64,000 nucleotides of DNA, taken from positions 28,093-92,092 of the forward strand of contig CAYPHY010000014.1 in assembly GCA_964410625.1 (NCBI GenBank), in the 5' to 3' direction. Below, piece after piece: positions 40,381-47,980 of this stretch. The position numbers and the translations under genes were made by a program. Position 1 is the first letter of the stretch, and each line of letters opens with the position of its first letter. This DNA is from CAYPHY01 sp964410625. Lineage in GTDB: Bacteria; Chloroflexota; Anaerolineae; Promineifilales; Promineifilaceae. The notes under the pieces were generated by a model, which saw only the letters and a list, made by a program, of their open reading frames with translations, searched no databases and was not told the origin of the DNA.

Positions 40381-41421
40381 ATGATCGTCGAAGACACCGC
40401 CAAAAACACGGCCGCTCCGCCCTCATCCTCCAGGCTGATGACGCTTATCCAGCTTGTGCTTACGGCCGTGCTGTTGGCTCTAGGCATCTGGTACATCGCC
40501 ACCCGCGTCAGCCTGCAGGCGGTGGCTGAAGCATTGGCGGCCGCCGATCCCCGCTATCTCCTGCTCGGCATCGTGATTATGGTCGTCACAATCGCTGTCA
40601 AAGTGTGGCGTTGGCGGCTATTATTAGCCCCTTCAGGAGACGCCCCCGGCTTTTGGCCTTTGTTTTGGGCGACCACGCTCGGCCAGCATGTCAACTTGCT
40701 CGTCCCCTTCCTTCGCCTGGGGGAGGTCGCCCGCATCTATGCCCTACGCCAACAGACGGGAATCAGCGGGATGCGGACAATTGGGACATTGATCGTCGAG
40801 AAAACGCTGGAGCTAATCTTCTTTGCGCTAACGGCCGTTTTGCTCCTCCCCTTCGTCGTCATCCCCGACGCTTACCGCCCCGGCCTGCTGCTGATCATTA
40901 TCCCCGCCGTCTTGCTGGCGACTCTGTTTTTCTTCGCCTATAAACCCCAACTGCTTGTGCGGGTAGCGCGGCGGGTGATCGGCCGTCTGCCCGGCCGTTG
41001 GCAAGCACGCCTCTCGCATGGTGTGGTCGCCGGACTGGAAGGGATCGCCGCCCTGCGCAATCGCCGCACCACGTTTCTGTTGTTGCTCTCTTCGCTGGCG
41101 GTCGCGATTCTGGCCGTTCTCTTGCCTTATGTCCTCTTTCTCGCCTTTTCCATTCCATTGGGGCTGGTAGAGGCGACCTTGATGCATGTCGCCGTCAGTG
41201 TGGCTTCCGCGCCACCCTCCACTCCGGCGAAAATTGGCGTGTTCAACGGCGTCGCCGCGCTGCTCTTGCTCCAGCTAGGGCTGACAGATGAAGCGGTTGT
41301 GGTTGGCTACGCCATTGTCTTTCACCTGGTTGTTATCCTACCCCAAATCATATTGGGCAGCATCGCCGCCTGGCAAACGAACTGGAATTGGCGCATCTCC
41401 AAAGAATTAAGAGCGACGTGA
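40381..41421 (+). CDS. YbhN/LPG-synthase-type transmembrane protein
   Basis: 346 residues with about 8 membrane segments. LLLGIVIMVVTIAVKVWRWR and PFLRLGEVARIYALRQQTGI with GTLIVEKTLELIFF are characteristic of the flippase-like UPF0104/LPG_synthase_TM family. Relatives move or use lipids. Its stop TGA overlaps the GTG start of the next gene (GTGA), so the GT2-phosphoglycosyltransferase fusion is translated with it. This suggests a lipid-carrier task connected with glycan synthesis. Confidence 0.85.
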   Translation: MIVEDTAKNTAAPPSSSRLMTLIQLVLTAVLLALGIWYIATRVSLQAVAEALAAADPRYLLLGIVIMVVTIAVKVWRWRLLLAPSGDAPGFWPLFWATTLGQHVNLLVPFLRLGEVARIYALRQQTGISGMRTIGTLIVEKTLELIFFALTAVLLLPFVVIPDAYRPGLLLIIIPAVLLATLFFFAYKPQLLVRVARRVIGRLPGRWQARLSHGVVAGLEGIAALRNRRTTFLLLLSSLAVAILAVLLPYVLFLAFSIPLGLVEATLMHVAVSVASAPPSTPAKIGVFNGVAALLLLQLGLTDEAVVVGYAIVFHLVVILPQIILGSIAAWQTNWNWRISKELRAT

Positions 41422-43091
41422 CCCAAGAAAGCGACAAGCGGATGATCTCCGTCATTGTTCCGGCCTATAACGCCGCTACTACGATTACTCCCTGTGTTGC
41501 GGCCTTGTGCCGCCAGCAAATAGACGAGCCGTTTGAATTGATCGTCGTTGATGATGGGTCGGAAGATGAGACGGCCGCGCTCGCCCAGGCAGCGGGAGCG
41601 ACCGTGCTTCGTATCCCACGCGGCCGTCCGGCGGCCGCCCGCAACGCCGGTATCCACGCCGCCTGTGGCGACATCGTTTGTTTTACCGACGCCGATTGTG
41701 TCCCCACCGCTGATTGGTTGGCGAACCTGACCGCCCCTTTTGCCGATCCCGAGGTCGCCGCCTGCAAAGGCAGCTACCTCACCCACCAAAAGGAAATCGT
41801 CGCCCGCTTTGTACAACTCGAATATGAAGATAAATATGACTTGTTACGCAAACAGGCGACGATAGATTTTATTGACACCTACTCGGCCGCCTACCGTCGC
41901 GAAATCTTGCTCGCCAACGACGGCTTCGACGAACAATTCCCCTATCTGGAAGACCAGGAGCTATCCTTCCGGTTGGCCGCGCGAGGTTATAAGATGCTGT
42001 TCCGTCCGGCGGCCGTCGTCTATCATCGCCACAGCAACACCCTCCGCGCTTATCTACGCAAAAAGCTGATCATCGGCTATTGGAAAGCCCAGGTGGTGCG
42101 CCGCTTCCCGGAGCGCGGCGTGAAAGATTCCCACACCCCACAGGTGATGAAGTTGCAAATGTTGCTCATCGCCCTAACTGGCTTGTTGGCTGCCGGTGCG
42201 TTGGGTATGCTGCTGATGCTAAGCACGCTTTGCCGCACCGCCGTTTCCGCCTGTCCAGCCGTTGCGGGGGTGGCAGCGGCCGTCAGCGGAACGCTGGCTA
42301 CGGCTACTCTGCTCGTCTTTCTGGCGACGACCATCCCATTTGTGACGAAGGCGTGGAGCAAAGATCGAGCAGTCGCGCTGGCTGCCCCGTTTATGCTGGC
42401 ATTACGCGCAATCGGCCTGGGACTTGGCTATGGCTGGGGGCTGGTACAACCGGCACTGACAATCCGCAACCCCGATGACACAATTGGCGGCCTGCACTAT
42501 CTGGGCAAACGATTGCTCGACATCGTTGGAGCCGCTGTTGGATTAATATTCACGCTAATTGTATGGTTTTTCGTTGCCCCGGCGATTAAACTCGATTCGC
42601 AAGGGCCGGTCATCTTCCGGCAAGTACGCGTCGGGCAGGGCGGCCGCCTCTTTACGTTATATAAATTTCGCACAATGAACGCCAATGCGACCGAGGAGCT
42701 GGCCGAATTGATCGCTCGGCGCGGTCTGACCGAACCTGTTCTCAAGTTAACGGACGACCCACGTTTGACTCGTATCGGCCGCTTTTTGCGCCGCTGGAGT
42801 TTGGACGAGCTACCGCAATTTTGGAACGTCTTAAAGGGCGATATGAGTCTGGTGGGGCCACGCCCAGAGGAAGAACGGGTGGTCGCCCATTATAACGACT
42901 GGCACCGGCGGCGGCTGGCCGTTAAGCCAGGGATGACGGGGCCGATGCAGGTTAACGGCCGCGCCGAACTCTCGCTCGATGAGCGTGTGGCGTTGGAACT
43001 AGATTATATTGAGCATTACTCGCTCGGCCGCGATTTGCATATTATCGGCCAGACTTTACCGGCTGTCATTAAAGGTAAAGGGGCGTTGTGA
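41418..43091 (+). CDS. Fusion of GT2 glycosyltransferase with polyprenyl-phosphate sugar-phosphate transferase
   Basis: 557 residues from GTG 41418 (the GTGA overlap with the upstream stop); ATG 41442 is an alternative. Residues ~10-240 are a GT2 domain (ISVIVPAYNAATTITPCVAA, FTDADCVPTADWLA, YLEDQELSFRLAARGYKM). Two or three membrane segments follow. Residues ~360-557 form a bacterial sugar transferase (KRLLDIVGAAVGLIFTLIVW, YKFRTMNAN, WSLDELPQFWNVLKGDMSLV, GPRPEEERVVAHY). This part loads the first sugar phosphate on undecaprenyl phosphate. One protein thus could start and extend a glycan. Confidence 0.9.
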   Translation: MTQESDKRMISVIVPAYNAATTITPCVAALCRQQIDEPFELIVVDDGSEDETAALAQAAGATVLRIPRGRPAAARNAGIHAACGDIVCFTDADCVPTADWLANLTAPFADPEVAACKGSYLTHQKEIVARFVQLEYEDKYDLLRKQATIDFIDTYSAAYRREILLANDGFDEQFPYLEDQELSFRLAARGYKMLFRPAAVVYHRHSNTLRAYLRKKLIIGYWKAQVVRRFPERGVKDSHTPQVMKLQMLLIALTGLLAAGALGMLLMLSTLCRTAVSACPAVAGVAAAVSGTLATATLLVFLATTIPFVTKAWSKDRAVALAAPFMLALRAIGLGLGYGWGLVQPALTIRNPDDTIGGLHYLGKRLLDIVGAAVGLIFTLIVWFFVAPAIKLDSQGPVIFRQVRVGQGGRLFTLYKFRTMNANATEELAELIARRGLTEPVLKLTDDPRLTRIGRFLRRWSLDELPQFWNVLKGDMSLVGPRPEEERVVAHYNDWHRRRLAVKPGMTGPMQVNGRAELSLDERVALELDYIEHYSLGRDLHIIGQTLPAVIKGKGAL

Positions 43092-43097
43092 CAGGCG

Positions 43098-44786
43098 ATG
43101 ACGAATCTGCTATACCGCGACGAGATTAGGACAAAGGCACAGCCGCGAGCGGCGGTCACTGGTTATCCGCTGTCCTTGCTCGGCGGTCTGAGTGCCTCCT
43201 TTGCCCTCGTCATTTATCTGGCTACGCTGGCCCCTGATCTAACGTGGAACCACAACGGCTATGATGGTGGCGAATTGATCACGGCCGCTGTCACACTCGG
43301 CCTCCCCCATCCCCCTGGCTATCCTACTTATGTCCTCCTGGGCAAGCTCGTTTCCCTGATTCCGGTGGGGACGGTGGCCTTCCGCTTCAATCTCTTTTCC
43401 GCTTGCTCCATGGCCGTTGCCTGTGGGCTATTGGCGATGAGTATCGGCCGTCTACTTGCTGGAGATTCTCAGGAAATAGCTCACGCAACGGCGCAAAGAA
43501 CGGAAAGAAAAAACGTGGCGACCTTTGCGTCTTTGCGCGAGCCTATTGACGCCAAAAGTAGCCTCGCCGCCGTTGCCGCTGCCCTGGCCTTTGCCTTCAC
43601 GCCGCTGGTCTGGGGCCAGGCGATCATCAGCGAGGTGTACGCGCTCAATCTGGCGATGTTGGCCGGGTTTCTGTGGGCGATGGTCGGCCGTCGTGCTTAT
43701 CGGTTAACGGGACTCCTATTGGGGCTGAGCATCACTACGCATCTGACATCGCTCTTTTTTCTGCCATTAGCGTTGTTTTTCATCCCTCGCCCCTTCTGGC
43801 GCAGGGCGGCCGTTGGCCTTCTGTTTGGTCTCGCGCCGTTGGCCGCCATCCCCCTGTTGGCACAAAGCAACAGCCCGGTCATGTGGGGTCGGCCGGTTGA
43901 TTTAGCGGGCTGGTGGTGGTTGGTTAGCGGCCAGCTCTACCACAACAACCTGCGCTTCCCACCTGATATACAGCATGTCCAGCAAGTATCGGCCGCGCTG
44001 TTGTCATCATTTGTCTGGCTTGGCTTGCCGTTGTTGTGGGGACTGTTGAGGCGCGTGTTGGGTGGACACGGATTGCAATCCGCGTCTGATACAGAAAGTG
44101 CGTTGAAACGCACTGGACAACGACTACGCCTAACCGGTTTCAACCGGTTTCCTATAGCAGCAGGCGGTTTCAACCGCCAACACCGCCGACACGAGTTGAA
44201 ATCCGCTGAACAACGACCATACCCATCAAAATTTTTGTATTTAAGCGCGGCGACGATTGGGATTTTTGTGGTTTACGCGTTGATCTACCACACGGCCGAT
44301 GCCCCGGTGTTGCTCCTGCCTGTGCTGTTGCTGCTGGCGATTGTGGCTGCCCCGTTCTTACGCCTGGCCGGAGCAGCGGCATTGCTTTTGCCGTTGGCTG
44401 TGCTTATCATCCATTATCCAACAATGGATAGCAGCCAGGAGCAACAGGTACGGCCGTTGGCCGAGCAACTCCTGGCGGCCGCGCCGAATGATGCGATCCT
44501 GCTCACCCCCGGCGACCGCACCATCTTCTCGTTGTGGTACTTCCACCATGTCGAAGGTCAACGCTCTGACCTACTCCTGGTGGATAGCAATCTGTTCGCC
44601 TTCTTCTGGTATCGCCAACGTCTGCAAGACCAATATCCCTCGTTACGCGGGCTGGCGGCCGATGATCTACCTGCCTTCCGCGCGGCGAACGAGGGGCAAC
44701 GGCCGATTTGCCAGGTGAATCTTGTTGAGAGCAGCACCAGCTTGCCGGGGATAAGCTGTGATGAGCAGTCGGCAATCGGCAAATAG
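43098..44786 (+). CDS. DUF2723 polytopic membrane protein (GT-C like)
   Basis: 562 residues. The N-terminus shows WNHNGYDGGELITAAVTLGL and PHPPGYPTYVLLGKLVSL, the acidic-loop signature of DUF2723/TMEM260-type O-mannosyltransferases. About 10 membrane segments follow, then a soluble part (NDAILLTPGDRTIFSLWYFH). Two repeat insertions lie in frame: a family H unit near residues 129-150 (TAQRTERKNVATFASLRE) and a family N region near 325-373. It starts 6 bases after the fusion gene stop, in the same operon. The end is followed by a Q-type repeat. Confidence 0.8.
   Translation: MTNLLYRDEIRTKAQPRAAVTGYPLSLLGGLSASFALVIYLATLAPDLTWNHNGYDGGELITAAVTLGLPHPPGYPTYVLLGKLVSLIPVGTVAFRFNLFSACSMAVACGLLAMSIGRLLAGDSQEIAHATAQRTERKNVATFASLREPIDAKSSLAAVAAALAFAFTPLVWGQAIISEVYALNLAMLAGFLWAMVGRRAYRLTGLLLGLSITTHLTSLFFLPLALFFIPRPFWRRAAVGLLFGLAPLAAIPLLAQSNSPVMWGRPVDLAGWWWLVSGQLYHNNLRFPPDIQHVQQVSAALLSSFVWLGLPLLWGLLRRVLGGHGLQSASDTESALKRTGQRLRLTGFNRFPIAAGGFNRQHRRHELKSAEQRPYPSKFLYLSAATIGIFVVYALIYHTADAPVLLLPVLLLLAIVAAPFLRLAGAAALLLPLAVLIIHYPTMDSSQEQQVRPLAEQLLAAAPNDAILLTPGDRTIFSLWYFHHVEGQRSDLLLVDSNLFAFFWYRQRLQDQYPSLRGLAADDLPAFRAANEGQRPICQVNLVESSTSLPGISCDEQSAIGK
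43481..43545. repeat. Family H repeat inside the DUF2723 gene
   Basis: AGCTCACGCAACGGCGCAAA with GCGACCTTTGCGTCTTTGCG matches the intergenic copy at 20304-20388 almost base for base in the right arm. The reading frame stays open through it. Confidence 0.88.
44058..44216. repeat. Composite repeat inside the DUF2723 gene
   Basis: Successive short palindromic words: GGATTGCAATCC, GTGCGTTGAAACGCACTG, ACCGGTTTCAACCGGT and GGCGGTTTCAACCGCC. The last matches the intergenic family N copy at 32012. The protein stays in frame and gains a polar stretch (SDTESALKRTGQRLRLTG). Confidence 0.82.
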
Positions 44787-44820
44787 TAAACTGACTACTG
44801 CTTACTGACAACTACTTACT
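44783..44820. repeat. Q-type repeat after DUF2723 gene
   Basis: AATAGTAAACTGACTACTGC with TTACTGACAACTACTTAC; the left end covers the TAG stop of the gene. Related to 30549. Confidence 0.6.
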
Positions 44821-44837
44821 TTGCGAAGGGAAACAAC

Positions 44838-46868
44838 TTGACGGAAACAGTAACCAAACCCGAACTAAATAACGATAGCAGCTCCGCACCTACAGCCAGG
44901 CGACGTTCCGGCTCAAGTGTGGTTCGCTGGCTACTGCTCGCTGGATTACTGTTGCTCTTGCTCTGGCTAGGGCTTAAAACATATCGAGTGGTCAGTGCCG
45001 CTCAATCTCTGCTCGCTACCCAAACGGATGTTGAGTCGCTGATGGCCGGTGGGCTAACGAGCATTGACCCCGACGAAGCGCAGCGTATCGTCCTGCAATC
45101 GCGTCACGACGTGCTGGTGCTGAAAAATGAATTGGGCTTCATTCGCCCCATCGCCCCTACTTTAGGCAGTTTGCCCCGTGTGGGGCCGTTGCTGGCCGCT
45201 TCCCCCCACTTTCTCGATATGGCCGACGGAGGCACGGAAGCGGCCGTCCATCTGCTCAGTCTCAAACCAGGATTGGAAGCGTTGCAAGCACAAGACAGCA
45301 ACGGCCTGGCCCTCGGCGACTTGCTCAGCACGATCAGCGATGCTCAAGGCGACATCGAAGCGGCCGCAGCTGCTATTGATCGCGTTGCCGCTGCGCGAGC
45401 GCAAATCACCAATGTGGAGCAACTCCCCTGGCGTGTGCGTACCTTGTTGGAGCAATTCGATCCCCTCTTGCCGCTGGCTCAGGATGGGCTAAAGCTACTG
45501 CCGGTTTTGCCGGAGATAATGGGATTGGATGGCGCCAAACGGTATTTGATCCTCGCCCAGAACGAAGATGAACTGCGGCCGACGGGCGGTTTCATCAGCG
45601 GCGCCGGTCTGATCGAAGTCGCCAACGGCGAAATCATTTCGGTCAGCTTTGAAGATGCCAATGTGGTGGATAACTACGCCGAAAAGCCCTATGACTTTCC
45701 GCCGCAACCCCTTTATGACTTTATGCGGCTGGAGCTTTTCCTGCTGCGCGACGCCAACTTCTGGCCCGACTTCCCCACCTCGGCGCAGAAGGCGATGGAG
45801 TTATATAGCTATGGACAGGACACCGGTCCATTAGACGGTGTGATCGCCATTGACCAACAATTTATGCGCCTATTGGTGGAAGCGACCGGCCCCGTTCCCG
45901 TCATTGGGACCAACACCACGATTCGGCCGGGGAATGTGATTGATCTGGTGCGTGATGCTCGTAGCATCCAGCAAGGTCAGGCTGTTGGCGATTGGGTCGC
46001 CAATCGAAAGGCATTTATGCAAGCTTTCGCCACCGCTATCCAGGACAAAATCCAAAACGACTTTGGTTCACTCAATCCGGTCAGCCTTGTCCGCAGCCTC
46101 TATCAAGCCATTGAGCAGCGACATTTGCAGCTTTACATGACCAACGGTGATGTAGCCGCAGCCCTTGATGAGACTAAATGGAACGGCCGCCTCCCCAGCG
46201 CACCACCAGGGGACTTCCTAATGGTTGCCGATACCAACATGGGCTACAACAAGGCCAATGTCTACATCCAGCGGGCGACCCACTATGAACTCTTTTTGCA
46301 AGAAGCCACACCCCGCGCCGAGCTAACGGTAGAGTACACCCACACCGGCCCGGCCAAAGATGAACCTTGTTACCAGGGAACGGAACGGGAGTATGAGCTA
46401 TCGCTACCCTATTTGGCCTCGGCCGAGAAGTGCTACTGGAATTACCTGCGCGTCTATGCCCCAGCCAACAGCCAACTGCTCGACTCCAGCCGCCATGTTG
46501 TCCCCGGCGAGACGTTGTTTAGTGGCGAGGGTTGGGACAGCGCGGCCGTCCAGGCCGACGAAACGCCCGGCCTGAGTACCTTTGCCAACTTCCTGCTCGT
46601 CGCCAACAATGGCAGCGAAACGGCCGCCTTCACCTATAACTTGCCCGCAGAAGTCGTGCAAGCAGTGGAAGATAGCAACCGCTATCAGTTGACTGTCTAT
46701 AAGCAAGCAGGAACGAACGCGGAGCCGTTGGTCTTGGTTGTCCATCTGCCCACCAATGCGGAGGTTGTCCACATTTCCCCGCAACCGGCGCGTATTGAAG
46801 GCAATACGATCTATTTTGAACAAGAAGTGAACGCCAACACGGAGTTTATTATTGATTACCGTCCTTAA
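44838..46868 (+). CDS. DUF4012 domain protein
   Basis: 676 residues from TTG 44838, preceded by GAAGGGA. A Ser/Arg-rich start leads to a single anchor (VVRWLLLAGLLLLLLWLGLK), so most of the protein is outside the cell. NELGFIRPIAPTLGSLPRVG, YLILAQNEDELRPTGGFISG and FMRLLVEATGPVPVIGTNTT are typical of DUF4012. The family is of unknown function and often lies near polysaccharide genes, as here. It follows the DUF2723 gene by 52 bp and may belong to the same operon. The start codon choice is not certain. Confidence 0.82.
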   Translation: MTETVTKPELNNDSSSAPTARRRSGSSVVRWLLLAGLLLLLLWLGLKTYRVVSAAQSLLATQTDVESLMAGGLTSIDPDEAQRIVLQSRHDVLVLKNELGFIRPIAPTLGSLPRVGPLLAASPHFLDMADGGTEAAVHLLSLKPGLEALQAQDSNGLALGDLLSTISDAQGDIEAAAAAIDRVAAARAQITNVEQLPWRVRTLLEQFDPLLPLAQDGLKLLPVLPEIMGLDGAKRYLILAQNEDELRPTGGFISGAGLIEVANGEIISVSFEDANVVDNYAEKPYDFPPQPLYDFMRLELFLLRDANFWPDFPTSAQKAMELYSYGQDTGPLDGVIAIDQQFMRLLVEATGPVPVIGTNTTIRPGNVIDLVRDARSIQQGQAVGDWVANRKAFMQAFATAIQDKIQNDFGSLNPVSLVRSLYQAIEQRHLQLYMTNGDVAAALDETKWNGRLPSAPPGDFLMVADTNMGYNKANVYIQRATHYELFLQEATPRAELTVEYTHTGPAKDEPCYQGTEREYELSLPYLASAEKCYWNYLRVYAPANSQLLDSSRHVVPGETLFSGEGWDSAAVQADETPGLSTFANFLLVANNGSETAAFTYNLPAEVVQAVEDSNRYQLTVYKQAGTNAEPLVLVVHLPTNAEVVHISPQPARIEGNTIYFEQEVNANTEFIIDYRP

Positions 46869-46873
46869 TTGTC

Positions 46874-46906
46874 AGAGTCCGGATTTCTGTGAGAAACCCG
46901 GTTTCT
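46874..46906. repeat. Family A repeat after DUF4012 gene
   Basis: The right arm AGAAACCCGGTTTCT (46892-46906) is perfect; the left partner AGAGTCCGGATTTCT has decayed. It lies 5 bp after the stop and could act as terminator or processing site. Confidence 0.7.
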
Positions 46907-46981
46907 ATATATCAGACAACACCAGCCTCGGCCGTTTGCAGTTCCCATCTGGTGTTCGCCCAATTACCAGGGGTTATCATC

Positions 46982-47980
46982 ATGTCTAAACGTACAGTAA
47001 ATATTTCCTTTCTACTCTTAATGCTCATTGCCGTCGCTCTGGTATATCAGGGGGTAATGCCTGTCCTGGGTCAAGACCCGACCATTCCCACTCGAACGCC
47101 GACGCCTGACCCGAATGCACCGCCAACGGCCACACCCGATGATGGTGGCGGTGAACCACCCCCACCAGGCCCGACAAACACACCGGACGCGGCCGCCACA
47201 GCGACCAGCACCCCGCAATCCGGCGTTGGCACCACGCCGACCAGCACGGTTGGCAGCGGGACCCCGCTGGCTGGTAGTGGCGATGCACCCGATCTCGTTG
47301 CCAGCGGAACCCCCGGTGAGTTGACGGTCGAGCTTGGCCTGCCAGAGTGTGATGATACGCCCGTCGTGCAGGCGATCAAGGATGTTGTGACCCTCTATGC
47401 CGGACCAGGAGGGGATTATCCCATTGTGGCAACGATGCTGCGGGATGAAATTCGCTTGCTGATCGGCCGCGCCGAGTTCGCCGACTGGTGGTACATCCAG
47501 TACGATCTAGACACGACCGCTTGGGTGGACGATGAGGATGTCAACGAATATGGCAACACGGGTGGTGTGCCGCTGGTGGAGCCGCCGCCGATCAATGGCA
47601 ACACTCCCACCCCCGGCCCGATCTGGATGCCCACCGCCCGGCCTGCCTGCACTACCACGCCCACACCAACCCCGACGGAGACGGCCACCGCCACCCCGAC
47701 GGAAACCCCAACAATTGTTGGCGTCCAGGCTGATGGCAGCACAGGCGAAGGTACGACAGGGAGTGTTGGTAACTCTGGGGATGGTTCTAATGGGGCAGTG
47801 TCGGCCGCGCCGGAAACCCCGGAATTAGTCACCTCCACGCCCTCCGCTACACCCTACCTCTTACCGGCCATTGGCGCAGGTCTATTAGGGTTGGGGCTGG
47901 TCGTGGGCTTGCTGGCGCGGCGCAGCGGTCAGGCAACGTCTGCTAACGACGAGGCAGAAATAACGGAGTCAGAGAGCTAA
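46982..47980 (+). CDS. Secreted SH3-domain protein with C-terminal membrane anchor
   Basis: 332 residues from ATG 46982. The signal or anchor sequence is ISFLLLMLIAVALVYQGVMP. A Pro/Thr/Gly linker is followed by an SH3_3-like domain (DVVTLYAGPGGDYPIVATML and WWYIQYDLDTTAWVDDEDVN). A second PTPTPTETATATPTETPT linker and a C-terminal membrane segment (LLPAIGAGLLGLGLVVGLLA) with Arg-Arg-Ser end follow. A role in cell-wall binding is likely. Its stop overlaps that of the converging GT39-like gene by 4 bases. The gap upstream holds a family A half-repeat. Confidence 0.75.
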   Translation: MSKRTVNISFLLLMLIAVALVYQGVMPVLGQDPTIPTRTPTPDPNAPPTATPDDGGGEPPPPGPTNTPDAAATATSTPQSGVGTTPTSTVGSGTPLAGSGDAPDLVASGTPGELTVELGLPECDDTPVVQAIKDVVTLYAGPGGDYPIVATMLRDEIRLLIGRAEFADWWYIQYDLDTTAWVDDEDVNEYGNTGGVPLVEPPPINGNTPTPGPIWMPTARPACTTTPTPTPTETATATPTETPTIVGVQADGSTGEGTTGSVGNSGDGSNGAVSAAPETPELVTSTPSATPYLLPAIGAGLLGLGLVVGLLARRSGQATSANDEAEITESES

